From contig CP154956.1 in NCBI GenBank assembly GCA_039621445.1, positions 20,921,295 to 20,985,294 on the forward strand: a stretch of 64,000 nt of DNA. Reading direction: 5' to 3'. A program made the position numbers and the translations under genes. The stretch is from Euglena gracilis (lineage: Eukaryota; Euglenida; Euglenophyceae; Euglenales). A model generated the notes under the pieces. That model did not search any database, had not been told where the DNA came from, and saw only the letters and a program-made list of their open reading frames with translations. How positions within the stretch are numbered: position 1 is the first letter of the stretch; the number at the start of each line of letters is the position of its first letter. Below, in pieces: positions 55,701 to 64,000 of the stretch.

Positions 55701-56719
55701 TTTAGACAAAGACTCCTCCGTTTGTGGAGGTGTTCGGTCCAGGCCAGTGGTCAAATCCTCTTGTGTAACCTTTCCAACACTGAGAAAACATGCATTCAGC
55801 ACTGAGAAAACATCCATTGTTCCCGGAACAACCAGCGGAGAACCAGTTGGAGCCATTTCCACTCTGGACTGACTGTCAGCACAACTACCACATCAGTGCT
55901 GCACAATAGCCACAATAACCTGGTATTGTACAGCAATTTAAAGGGACAGCCCAAAAACTGTCAGGACCATCACTCGAAAGTGGGAACTGATTTCATGCAA
56001 ACAGACTTGACCTCAGTGTAGTTCTCCAGAGCATACTTACCAAGTTCTCGGCCAATGCCTGGGACAACGGAGATTAGGAGAGATGGAGTGGAATGGAGCC
56101 CCCGCAACAACCCCCCCAAATCCAGCCAAAATGGGAGGAGGATAGCATACAAAAAGGTCGTGTGAAAAAAATTTCTAAAAAACATTTTCTGAAACATTTT
56201 GATGGATGGAGCTAGATCAAGGCTGGGGGCAGGGAGGGGGGGGGACTGCACACACGCCATTCAAAAATTGCACTGCAAAAAACTGCAAAAAATGCTAAAT
56301 ACTGCACTTCAGCGAAAAATCACAAAAAAAAGCCGAAATAGCATTAACATCCAAATCAATGCAATTCGAGCAGCCACAATTTGCGCTTGGCATTTGTTGT
56401 ACAATTTTGAGGACAACAAAAATAAAAATCAGTCAATTTACACACTGAAATGCTGTTTTGTGGGAGAAATATTGCAAAATTGCCCATCTTCACTGCCCCG
56501 AACGTGGTTTTTCCTACCTGAATATGTTAACCACAAGGCAAAACACGTTTGAATGCCAGCCTTCAACCTCTTGTGACATGCATTTCAATTATGCAATGTT
56601 GTGGCCACAATGCTCTTGAAAAGCTTTTCTGATACAAAGAAGCTGTAAATCTTTTAGAAAACCAGTTTTAGAAACCACTGGAAATTTCAGGTTTAAAAAT
56701 TCCATTTCATATGAAGAGA
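55701..56719. other. Gene-poor stretch
   Basis: No clear gene. A minus frame (55970-56260) ends VVPGIGRELGKYALENYTEV + KSVCMKSVPTFE, which looks protein-like. It is bounded by cgttgtcccag and ttggtaagtatg, good splice-site matches. Whether it is coding cannot be decided. Confidence 0.3.
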
Positions 56720-56733
56720 TTGTTTGGATTACC

Positions 56734-57085
56734 ATGCCCCCCCCCGAGCTATCCCCCCCCCCCCCGAGCTATTCCCATTGGGGGTACGGGAATAGCTCAC
56801 TGTCATAGCACTTTTTATGACGAACTTCCTAAGAAAGTGGTCAAAAATCGACGTTTTTGGACCATTTTCAAAAATCACCTTTTGGCAAATGTGCACAAAT
56901 TGACCATTTTTTGCGAACATCCAAAAAAGTTGCCAAAAATGACCCCTTTTGGGTTGCCCGAGGGTCGGGTATGGGAATAGCTCGGGGGGGACCTAGGTCC
57001 CCCCCCCGAGCTGTCCCCCCCCCCGTACTGTTCCCATTGGGCCGTAAAGGGTCCCGGGGACGGGAATAGCTCGGGGGAGGGGGGG
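56734..57085. repeat. Inverted repeats of gagctattccc with C/G runs
   Basis: gagctattccc (56766-56776) faces gggaatagctc (56788-56798). Further copies lie near 56970-56985, 57004 and 57060-57075. Each is bordered by C or G runs, giving small hairpins. Confidence 0.65.
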
Positions 57086-58100
57086 CATGGTATGCTTGAC
57101 TTCTGTAATCTTCCTCATTGCTCATTGTTTTGACCCCTGAAACGCACAGACTTCTTTTGCCCTCTACAAAAAACAAACAAACATGTCCTCCTGATGAAAT
57201 GTGGAATGATCACAGCGAATCTTCCAAGGTTAACCTTTCCTCTAAATCACAGAGTCAAACCCTGGTTTGGCAGCTGATCATTTTCTCAAATGTGCAGGAC
57301 CCCCCCCCCCAGGGGAGGGGGGTCCAGCTAGTCCATTTTTTCCCGTGTGCTCAAGCAAAAGCCTGCTTCCAAATTTTCAAAATCTTCTCAAAATTCTAAT
57401 TTTGAGAGTTTTTTGAAGCAAAAAAAATGCCATTGAAATTCCAAAAATTGCCAGGAGAAAAAAATGTGAGTCGGGGGTTTTTGGAGGGGACAGAGACCCG
57501 GACCCTGCCGGGTGGGGACGTGTCCAGCCAGCCAGCAGCCCAAATTTGGGCTGGGAGGCTGGCGCGCAGGCTGGCCAGCCAACTGGGTTGGCCAGCTCAG
57601 CTATCCCTGCATTTTTTCTTCATCGCAGCCCCCCAGCAGGGAGGGTGACAATCTGCACCATGCAGTTTTTTTGCTTCTTGATCTTGACACCAAAAAGGAG
57701 ACAATGGCGGCAACAACAGAGAAATGTGGTAACTCCCCAACTGGGAAAAAATTTCCTCCGGCGCTGTGCGCCGAGGTGGAAATGAGGTTTTTAATGGGTT
57801 TTTGGCTGATTTTGTTCCAAAAATCCCCCAAAATGGCCAAAAACGGGCATTTTGGGGGTTCCCCAAAAAAATTTCCGGCATTTCGCACCAGTCACTGGAA
57901 AATTTTTGTCCACCAGCTACCCTGCTAGCAGACCCCCCCGGGGGGTCTGCAAGAAATCCCACTTGCCAAATTTGGACACACTGCAGTCCAGCCCCCCGGG
58001 GACTCACTGCAATCCCTTAAGAAGAAGCCTGTTTGGAAGCGTTGAAAAAAATGAGGTTTTAGGGGGGACCTCCTAGGCTCCGTGCGGAAAATCGCGGGTG
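57086..58100. other. No gene seen
   Basis: Low-complexity and short repeats (ccagcc blocks at 57525-57600; caaaaatccccc/gccaaaa near 57830). Open frames on both strands are short, mutually overlapping and compositionally biased. Confidence 0.5.
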
Positions 58101-58107
58101 ACCAAAT

Positions 58108-58196
58108 TGCGGGTCGGGCCGACCTGGTCGGCCCGACCTGTGTGGGTGGCTTACCGACCTGTGTGGGCCGGGCCGACCAGGTCGGGCCGACCCACA
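58108..58196. repeat. Palindromic ggtcgggccgacc repeats
   Basis: ggtcgggccgacc and its reverse complement ggtcggcccgacc lie one base apart near 58112-58140, and a similar pair is at 58170-58195. They form strong GC hairpins. Confidence 0.65.
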
Positions 58197-58355
58197 ATAT
58201 TCTGCACTACCCCCCCCTTTTTGGAAATCCCCCCTGAAAAAAACTTATGTCCAAATCACCCCAAAACCAGTCAAAACCCACTTAAATGGCTCCAGAACCC
58301 CCCAATCGGGGGTGAATATGCAAAAACTTGGGGGGTTGAAAAATTTTTTCTATAC

Positions 58356-58470
58356 ACAAATTGTGGCTGAGCCCAGATTTCAGCCTGAAAACGTGTTCAG
58401 CCAGGGGGCCCCCTTCGGGGGTTCCCTGAACACGTTTTCAGGCTGAAATCTGGGCTCAGCCACAATTTGT
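58356..58470. repeat. Long perfect hairpin, 45-bp arms
   Basis: Arms 58356-58400 and 58426-58470 are perfectly complementary. The 25-base loop itself can pair (gggggccccc). The inner arm ends aaaacgtgttca, a motif reused in the inverted repeats and 63-bp array that follow. Confidence 0.9.
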
Positions 58471-58587
58471 TTAAAAAACGTGTTCAGAGCCCGCCAAATG
58501 CCTGCCCTGAAATTTGTGGTCATGATTCACGCAAGGGGTCAAAAACGCGAATTTGTGAAATTCGGACCCAAAAATCGGCGCCCTCAT

Positions 58588-58722
58588 TGAAAACGTGCCT
58601 GAACACAGATGCCTTCACTGAAAACGTGTCATTGCCACAAATGCCCTCATTGAAAACGTCCCTGAACACAGATGCTTTCACTGAAATTGTGTCATTGCCA
58701 CAAATGCCCTCACTGAAAACGT
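58588..58722. repeat. 63-bp tandem repeat
   Basis: Two full units and a partial, starting cattgaaaacgtgcctgaac, each with two halves sharing tgaaaacgtg. More units lie at 59650-59737. The 63-bp period keeps frames open on both strands, so those frames are not evidence of genes. Confidence 0.8.
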
Positions 58723-58776
58723 GCCACCCCCCCCCTTTTTTTCTTTTTTTTTCCTTTTTCCCGCAGCCCTGCCAAT

Positions 58777-59550
58777 ATGGCCAAACGCATGGCAAACTTT
58801 GTGAATGGTCTTTTGCCACCACCCCCTAGGACGGAACTGTTCCTGGCTGCTCTCGCGGTATACCAGCAAGATGCCAAGAAGCCGAAGGTTGACCCCCTTC
58901 ATGGCACCTTGCTGGCACAGGGCAACACAAAAAAAAGTCCAGCTCCATGGGTGCAGAGCTTGCTGCTGTTGCCAACTGTTTGGAGTTCGCCAAACTGTGT
59001 CAACATCGGCAAGCCTCTTATCCTGAGCTGGATGCTTTCTTTGTTGCCTGGATGGGATGGGAGCTGGAACCCAGCCTGTTGTTCGATGAGGCGAGCGTCA
59101 TCGAACAATGTGTGGCTCAACATGAGCAGCAGTCGGGAACTTTGTTCGTTTCAGGGAATCGTTCGGCAACCTCTTTCATTTCGAAAATCAGGACCTGACA
59201 GTGTTCCCTCTGTCTTTCCCACCGCCGAGCAACGTTCCGCTCCTGCGGTCAGCTCTGTCCCCTCCCCTGACCAACCCCCTGTGCCTCGTGCTGTGTCCCG
59301 ACTGCCTATAAAACAGGAGAAATGTGGTTTTTGTGGTGTTGCCATTCCGAAAAATCCAAATTGTGTGGAGCTGAACAAAGTTGTGTGTGACGCCTGCGGT
59401 TTGGCATATCATTTTCATTGCCAAGATTTGCGGCGGTCACCAAAGTATTGCTCTTTTTTGTGTCAGCCTGTCGTGTGCCGTGATTTTCGTCCCTTCCCTG
59501 TCGTTGTGCCAAGGCAACCTAGCCTTCTTGTTGTCGTCTTCGTGTTGTAG
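58777..59550 (+). pseudogene. Broken gene with C-terminal PHD-type zinc finger
   Basis: ATG at 58777 (MAKRMANFVNGLLPPPPRTE, ELFLAALAVYQQDAKKPKVD). The best reading then moves, after the A-run near 58930, into another frame: MGAELAAVANCLEFAKLCQH, LDAFFVAWMGWELEPSLLFD. Further on comes ESFGNLFHFENQDLTVFPLS in the third frame. The original frame then gives PIKQEKCGFCGVAIPKNPNC, VVCDACGLAYHFHCQDLRRS and YCSFLC. Spacing C-x2-C...C...C-x2-C-x4-H-x2-C...C-x3-C fits a C4HC3 PHD-type finger, usually a chromatin reader. At least two frameshifts. Confidence 0.6.
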
Positions 59551-59846
59551 AGTGCCCCCGACCCGCCTCACCCGTTGAGGACCACCCGGCCTCTCAACCG
59601 CACGCCGGTTTTTCCTGATAGCGATTTTCGTTTCTTGCTGGGGGTTGCCACAGATGCCCTCACTGAAAACGTGCCTGAACACAGATGCCTTCACTGAAAA
59701 CATGTCATTGCCACAAATGCCCTCATTGAAAACGTGTTCATGACCACGAATTTCAGGGCAGGCATTTGGCGGGCTGAACACGTTTTTAAAGGGGGGGGGG
59801 CGTTTGGTCAATTAGGGGGGGTTCAATTAGGGGGGGGGGAGGTGGT

Positions 59847-59938
59847 AACAAAACCCCTTTGCTGCCGGACCGTTTTGTGTGCATGCGCAATCAGACACCC
59901 ATTATCGGAGGGCGCCTTCGGCGCCCTTGGTCGTCTAG
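59847..59938. repeat. R100 dispersed repeat, copy 1
   Basis: aacaaaacccctttgctgcc... ending gggcgccttcggcgccc (a perfect 7-bp hairpin with ttc loop) and ggtcgtctag, followed by a G run and then a C run. Other copies at 59978, 61226, 63288 and 63906. Confidence 0.85.
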
Positions 59939-59977
59939 GGGGGGGGGGGGCTGCCCCCCCCCCCCCCACCCCCCAAT

Positions 59978-60070
59978 AACAAAACCCCTTTGCTGCCGGA
60001 CTGTTTTGTGTGCATGTGCAATCAGACACCCATTGTCGGAGGGCGCCTTCGGCGCCCTTGGTGGTCTGGC
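59978..60070. repeat. R100 dispersed repeat, copy 2
   Basis: In tandem with copy 1 at a 131-bp spacing, separated by G and C runs. Confidence 0.85.
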
Positions 60071-60123
60071 GGGGGGGGGGGGCTGCCCCCCCCCCGCACC
60101 CCCCCCACCCCCCTACTACAAAA

Positions 60124-60223
60124 AAGAGGTGGCGGACGCCGGGCTTTGGACAGAACCGGCGTCCGCCACCTCTTGTTTAAGCCGGCGTTTTAGAGACGCC
60201 GGGCTCAGGACAGAACCGGCGTC
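60124..60223. repeat. gacgccgg hairpins
   Basis: A perfect 19-bp stem, 60124-60142 with 60156-60174, loop 13 bases. A second, shorter hairpin is at 60195-60223, whose exact inverse is at 61181-61209. Confidence 0.85.
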
Positions 60224-61080
60224 CCCAACCTTCGGCCAAAGGACACTCCCAGGACCAATCTCCGACCACTGATCTGCAATGTCACACCACTTTGCACTTC
60301 ACCAAATTCCGGCGATCGCGAGGGTATTTCTGGCTGTGTCAATCGTCCAGGTATAAAATCACCCCTCGATCGAAAGCTCTGTTCATCAGACGACTGGCGA
60401 TCACCACCAAATTCAGCCACGTCGCCTGGAGCTCTTATTTTCTGTCAGTGGGGAATCCTAATTTCACAACTCTGGTGCCCCCCACAAGGCCCTCAGGTCG
60501 TTGATTCGAAGAGGAAAAACGTTTCTGTAGGGTTTATTCAGCATCTTAAACCAAAAGGCACTGAAGATTGCTAGGGGGTGTTCCCCCCGCGTCCCCCCCG
60601 CGTCCCCCCCCGCGTCCCCCCCGCGTCCCGGATTTTGGCCGGGCATGTTTTTTGGTCGACCAAAGGAAAAATACATGCAAATTTGGGTGACGCCAAAGAA
60701 AACAGTGTGGGGGTGGTTGGGCCATGGTTCCCCCCGCGTCCCCCCCGCGTCCCCCCCCGCGTCCCCCCCCGCGTCCCGAACCACCACCAAGTTTCGACTC
60801 AGATTCTGGCCGATCCGACCATCGCGAGCGTATCTCGGGCTGCGTGCAACGTTAGGGTACCAAGTTACCCCTCGATCGAAAGCTCTTTTCAACAGACGAC
60901 CAGCGGTGCTCATCAGATCTTTCCACGCTGCACGGTACTCTATTTCCAAATCTGGGCCGATTTTCACGAGATTTGGATATCCACCCCACTGGTCCCCAGA
61001 TGGCAAAATTCATTGTCCTTGATGGTTGAAACACTCATACCAGCACCTTAGGGCCACTTTTGGGCACCTTTGGTGACATT
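60224..61080. repeat. Diverged ~540-bp-spaced repeats and cgtccccccc arrays
   Basis: cccctcgatcgaaagctct occurs at 60361 and 60867 within longer similar blocks, with atcgcgag-type and gtat(t/c)tc(t/g)ggctg sequence before each. cccccgcgt microsatellites lie at 60578-60626 and 60728-60778. No gene seen. Confidence 0.65.
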
Positions 61081-61225
61081 TTTAGGAATGAAAATCGGAC
61101 GCCGGGCTTTGGACGAAACCGGCGTTCCTAACGCCGGGATTTAGGACAGAATCGGCGTCCGGAAAGCCCGTGGGGGGGGGACGCCGGTTCTGTCCTGAGC
61201 CCGGCGTCTCAAACGCCGGCTTAAT

Positions 61226-61318
61226 AACAAAACCCCTTTGTTGCCGGACCGTTTTGTGTGCATGCGCAAACAGACACCCATTGTCGGAGGGCGCCTTCGG
61301 CGCCCTTGGTCGTCTAGC
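61226..61318. repeat. R100 dispersed repeat, copy 3
   Basis: Same sequence as copy 1 with aaacagacaccc. It is preceded by further gacgccgg hairpins (61098-61209). Confidence 0.85.
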
Positions 61319-61587
61319 GGGGGGGGGGCTGCCGCCCCCCCCCGCACCCCCCCGCCCCCCAATACCAACACCCCCCCCCCTATTTGGCCGCCCTCCGGGC
61401 GGCCCGGACCCCCCTTCTGGCCAATTAGGGGGGGGGGACAATTGGGGGGGGGGGTTACCCCTAACCAGGTTTTGAATAGTGCTGAGCTCTTGATAAGCGC
61501 GCACCCACCCCTTCATTGACCCCTCCATACATACCGGCACACACCATGGAGCTCTTTTGACTGAAATTCATGTGTTTGTGCCAGAAA

Positions 61588-62362
61588 CAGGGCGCTGGCG
61601 GGTCGAAAAACGCTCGTTTTCGGCTCCAAAACAGTTTTTCTGGGTCCGGGAGGCCAAAAAACATCGTTTCGGGCAAAAAAGTTTTTTTCGATTTTTTTCG
61701 ACTTTTTTGACCCGGATTTGACCCAAAGTCAATGGGTCGGCGGCCCAAAACGGGGCGCCGGCGGGTCGAAAAACGCTCGTTTTCGGCTCAAAAACAGTTT
61801 TTCTGGGTCCGGGAGGCCAAAAAACATCGTTTCGGGCAAAAAAGTTTTTTTCGATTTTTTTCGACTTTTTTGACCCGGATTTGACCCAAAGTCAATGGCT
61901 CGGCGGCCCAAAACGGGGCGCCGGCGGGTCGAAAAACGCTCGTTTTCGGCTCAAAAACAGTTTTTCCGGGTGCGGGAGGCCAAAAGACATCGTTTCGGGC
62001 AAAAAAATTTTTTTCGATTTTTTTCGACTTTTTCGACCCGGGTTTGACCCAAAGTCAATGGGTCGGCGGCCCAAAACGGGGCGCTAGCGGGTCGAAAAAC
62101 GCTCGTTTTCGGCTCAAAAACAGTTTTTCTGGGTCCGGGAGGCCAAAAAACATCGTTTCGGGCAAAAAAGATTTTTTCGATTTTTTTCGACTTTTTCGAC
62201 CCGGGTTTGACCCAAAGTCAATGGGTCGGCGGCCCAAAACGGGGCGCTGGCGGGTCGAAAAACGCTCGTTTTCGGCTCAAAAACAGTTTTTCCGGGTCCG
62301 GGAGGCCAAAAAACATCGTTTCGGGCAAAAAAAAAATTTCGATTTTTTTCGACTTTTTGGGC
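61588..62362. repeat. 163-bp satellite, about 4.7 copies
   Basis: Unit landmark ggcgc(t/c)ggcggg starts at 61591, 61754, 61917, 62080 and 62243, exactly 163 bp apart. Units are about 95 percent alike. Because 163 is not a multiple of three, the open frames on both strands simply rotate through the repeat. Confidence 0.95.
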
Positions 62363-62790
62363 CGAAAACAGCTAAGTCGAACAGAAGGAAAAGTGTACAA
62401 AATGGCCTGAAATGGCCCAAATTGGCCAAAAAACGCCCGTATCTCGGGCTGGGCGGTGATTTGCGGGGAAACCAAAACCCCAGTAGATAGAGCGTTCCAA
62501 GGGCTTCAATTTAGGTCTCCGGACATTTCCTTTGACTTTGCATCATTTTCGAGAAATTTTGCAAACATCGATTTTTTGACCCCCCAGCCCCCGAAAACGG
62601 CTAAGTCGAACAGAGGGAAAAGTGTACAAAACGGCCATCTGCGCCGAAAACGGCCGTATCTCGGGCTGGGCGGGGGGTTGCGGGGAAATCAAAATACCGG
62701 TGGATGGGGCGTTCCAAGGGCTTCAAATTAGGTCTCCGGACTTTTCCTTTGATTTGGCTTCATTTTGGAGATATTTTGAAAACTGACATT
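62363..62790. repeat. About 229-bp repeat, two copies
   Basis: cgaaaac(a/g)gctaagtcgaacag starts at 62363 and 62592. Both contain cgtatctcgggctgggcgg and gcgttccaagggcttcaa. A diverged relative (gaataactcgggcctggcgg) starts at 62879. Confidence 0.85.
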
Positions 62791-63287
62791 TTTTGGCCGA
62801 AATGGCAGAGTCCAAAGGGGGGGGGGGGCTCATCCAGGGGGGGCGGGTAAATCCTACCCAGTTTGGACCCCTTCGCGCGTGAATAACTCGGGCCTGGCGG
62901 GGAGTTGGGGGTCAAACCCAGGTGATTCGGAAACTAGAAATCCAGTCGCTCGCATCTGGAAAAAAAAATTCCCGGAACCGGGCAGGGGTCATGGTGATAA
63001 TCCGCGGTTTTCACGGTCTACCCAGAGGGGGGGGGGGCCGGGGGGGGGGGGGCGGGTCCGACCCCCCACTTTTCCCTGGTGGTAAGCTTTGCTCTTACTC
63101 TAAAGAGATAAGAGCTCAGCGACCCCCCCCCTAATTGGCCACCTGGACCCCATCCTTCATAGTCGCGAACCCCCGTAAACACCCGAATAAAGGCATTTTC
63201 CCTTGAAATGAGTAACCCCCCCCCCTAATTGGCCACCTGGGCTCTGGCCAATTAGGGGTGGGGGACAAATAGGGGGGGGGTCACGTT
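62791..63287. other. Poly-C/G-rich stretch, no gene seen
   Basis: Repeated ctaattggccacctgg (63132, 63226) and G/C runs of 8-12 bases. Open frames are compositional artefacts. Confidence 0.5.
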
Positions 63288-63344
63288 AACAAAACCCCTT
63301 TGCTGCCGGACTGTTTTGTGTGCATGCGCAAACAGACACCCATT
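63288..63344. repeat. R100 dispersed repeat, copy 4 (partial)
   Basis: Only the first 57 bp (to cagacacccatt) are present. The hairpin half appears separately at 63813-63860. Confidence 0.8.
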
Positions 63345-63905
63345 CATACATCTCTCTAAGGTTTTGCGAACCCCCCCCAGGGGGGGGGGCGGCTGCAGCC
63401 AGCCCCGATTTGGGCCCAGCCCAGCCGCAGCAGCACCCCCCCCCCGGGGGGGGTGCTGCTAGCCCAGCTAGCCAGCCCCTTTTTGGGGGGGGTCCAGCCC
63501 AAAAATTTTCGGCGCGAAGCGCCGAAATTTTTTGAAAAACTGTGTTCAAAAGTGGCCAAAAATGGGGTTTGGGGCATTTTTGGGGGGTTTCAGATGCATC
63601 ATTTTTTCAAAACTGTGTTTTGCAGGTCATTTTTGGGCATTTTCCGATTTCAGTCCAGCTCGCCCCGGTTCGGGTCCAGCCGGGGTCCAGCCCCCCCCCC
63701 CCCCCCCCCAGGGGGGTGGGGGGCGGGCTAGCCAGCCCAAATTTCTAGCCAGCCCAAATTTCTAGCCCTGGCCCAGCAACCCCCCCCCCCGGGGGTCCTT
63801 AAAGAGATGTGTGCACCCATTGTCGGAGGGCGCCTTTGGCGTCTTTGGTCGTCTAGCGGGGAGGGCTGCCGCCGCCCCCCCCCCCCCACCCCCCCGCCCC
63901 CCAAT
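63345..63905. other. ccagcc-rich and poly-C stretch, no gene seen
   Basis: Tandem agccagcccaaatttct (63728-63765), a short palindrome cggcgcgaagcgccg (63510-63524) and C runs. A detached R100 half lies at 63813-63860. Confidence 0.5.
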
Positions 63906-63998
63906 AACAAAACCCCTTTGCTGCCGGACCGTTTTGTGTGCATGCGCAATCAGACACCCATTGTCGGAGGGCGCCTTCGGCGCCCTTGGTCGTCTAAC
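63906..63998. repeat. R100 dispersed repeat, copy 5
   Basis: A complete copy at the window end, with the gggcgccttcggcgccc hairpin. Confidence 0.85.
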
Positions 63999-64000
63999 CC

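Larger units (their letters stand above)
58472..59789. mobile_element. Putative inverted-repeat element carrying a PHD-finger gene
   Basis: Left arm 58472-58524 (aaaaacgtgttcagagcccg...) is the near-perfect inverse of 59739-59789. TTAA occurs at both outer edges (58471-58474; 59786-59789). Inside are two blocks of a 63-bp repeat and the PHD-type gene. It could be a non-autonomous DNA transposon or a fold-back structure. No transposase is present. Confidence 0.5.

Noticed and set aside
58520-58822. Minus-strand repeat protein FSVKASVFRHVFNEGICGND
   Set aside because: Produced by the 63-bp (21-codon) DNA repeat, which is open on both strands.
61729-62490. Overlapping 60-148-codon frames on both strands
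   Set aside because: They follow the 163-bp satellite and rotate frame with each unit.
59847-63998. CRISPR-like array of R100 repeats
   Set aside because: Irregular spacing of 131 bp to about 2 kb, no spacers, eukaryotic context.

Overview
This is eukaryotic nuclear DNA made almost entirely of nested, recombined retrotransposons followed by a repeat-rich, gene-poor end. The evidence for a eukaryote is LTR retroelements primed by an initiator-tRNA-Met-like site, a non-LTR element with a restriction-like endonuclease and 2A peptides, AATAAA in an LTR, degenerate CCCTAA arrays and a PHD-type finger. Very long C and G homopolymers and tandem satellites suggest a protist or alga, but nothing identifies the lineage. 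I find no convincing intact host gene.

Labels. F1 is a Ty3/gypsy-like LTR family with a 191-bp LTR (TG...CA). F2 is a second Ty3/gypsy-like family with a 308-bp LTR. NL is a non-LTR element with 2A, reverse transcriptase (RT) and PD-(D/E)xK-type endonuclease. QH is an unidentified Gln/His-rich element fragment with a degenerate 2A.

Layout. 1-999: F1-a, minus strand, gag running off the window. 1000-2088: QH fragment joined to F1-b (gag-protease-Dam-like domain, 2089-3796). 3797-4236: unknown ORF. 4237-7185: 3' half of NL-1 (minus). 7186-15588: F1-c (plus), interrupted by QH at 9844-11906. 15588-16273: NL fragment. 16274-20672: F1-d (plus; gag end, protease and Dam-like domain deleted). 20673-21025: NL fragment. 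21026-21216: solo F1 LTR. 21217-22394: 5' half of NL-1 with an intact 2A. 22395-35539: F2-A, a full-length LTR element on the minus strand with 308-bp LTRs (3 differences), 5-bp target duplication gtatg, initiator-Met-like primer site and polypurine tract. 35540-36240: NL-1 upstream coding. 36700-38758: internally deleted NL derivative. 38760-39896: noncoding repeats ending in telomere-like DNA. 39898-54766 repeats 25020-39896 in tandem (about 14.87 kb). 54767-64000: hairpins, satellites, poly-C/G tracts and one broken PHD-finger gene flanked by inverted repeats (58472-59789).

Nesting. One NL element was hit by F1 at ggatt (7181-7185 and 21217-21221) and by F2 at gtatg (22395-22399 and 35535-35539). 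The F1 site later became a tandem block of F1 and NL pieces.

Shared biology. Both LTR families place a domain resembling Dam-type adenine methyltransferases between protease and RT. It carries NPPF in F1 and a degenerate HPPP in F2. F2 also has a Pro-rich, Cys-rich third ORF after integrase. NL uses 2A ribosome skipping to separate exchangeable N-terminal modules from the replication polyprotein. Most ORF breaks fall in homopolymer runs, so uncorrected sequencing indels are a real possibility.
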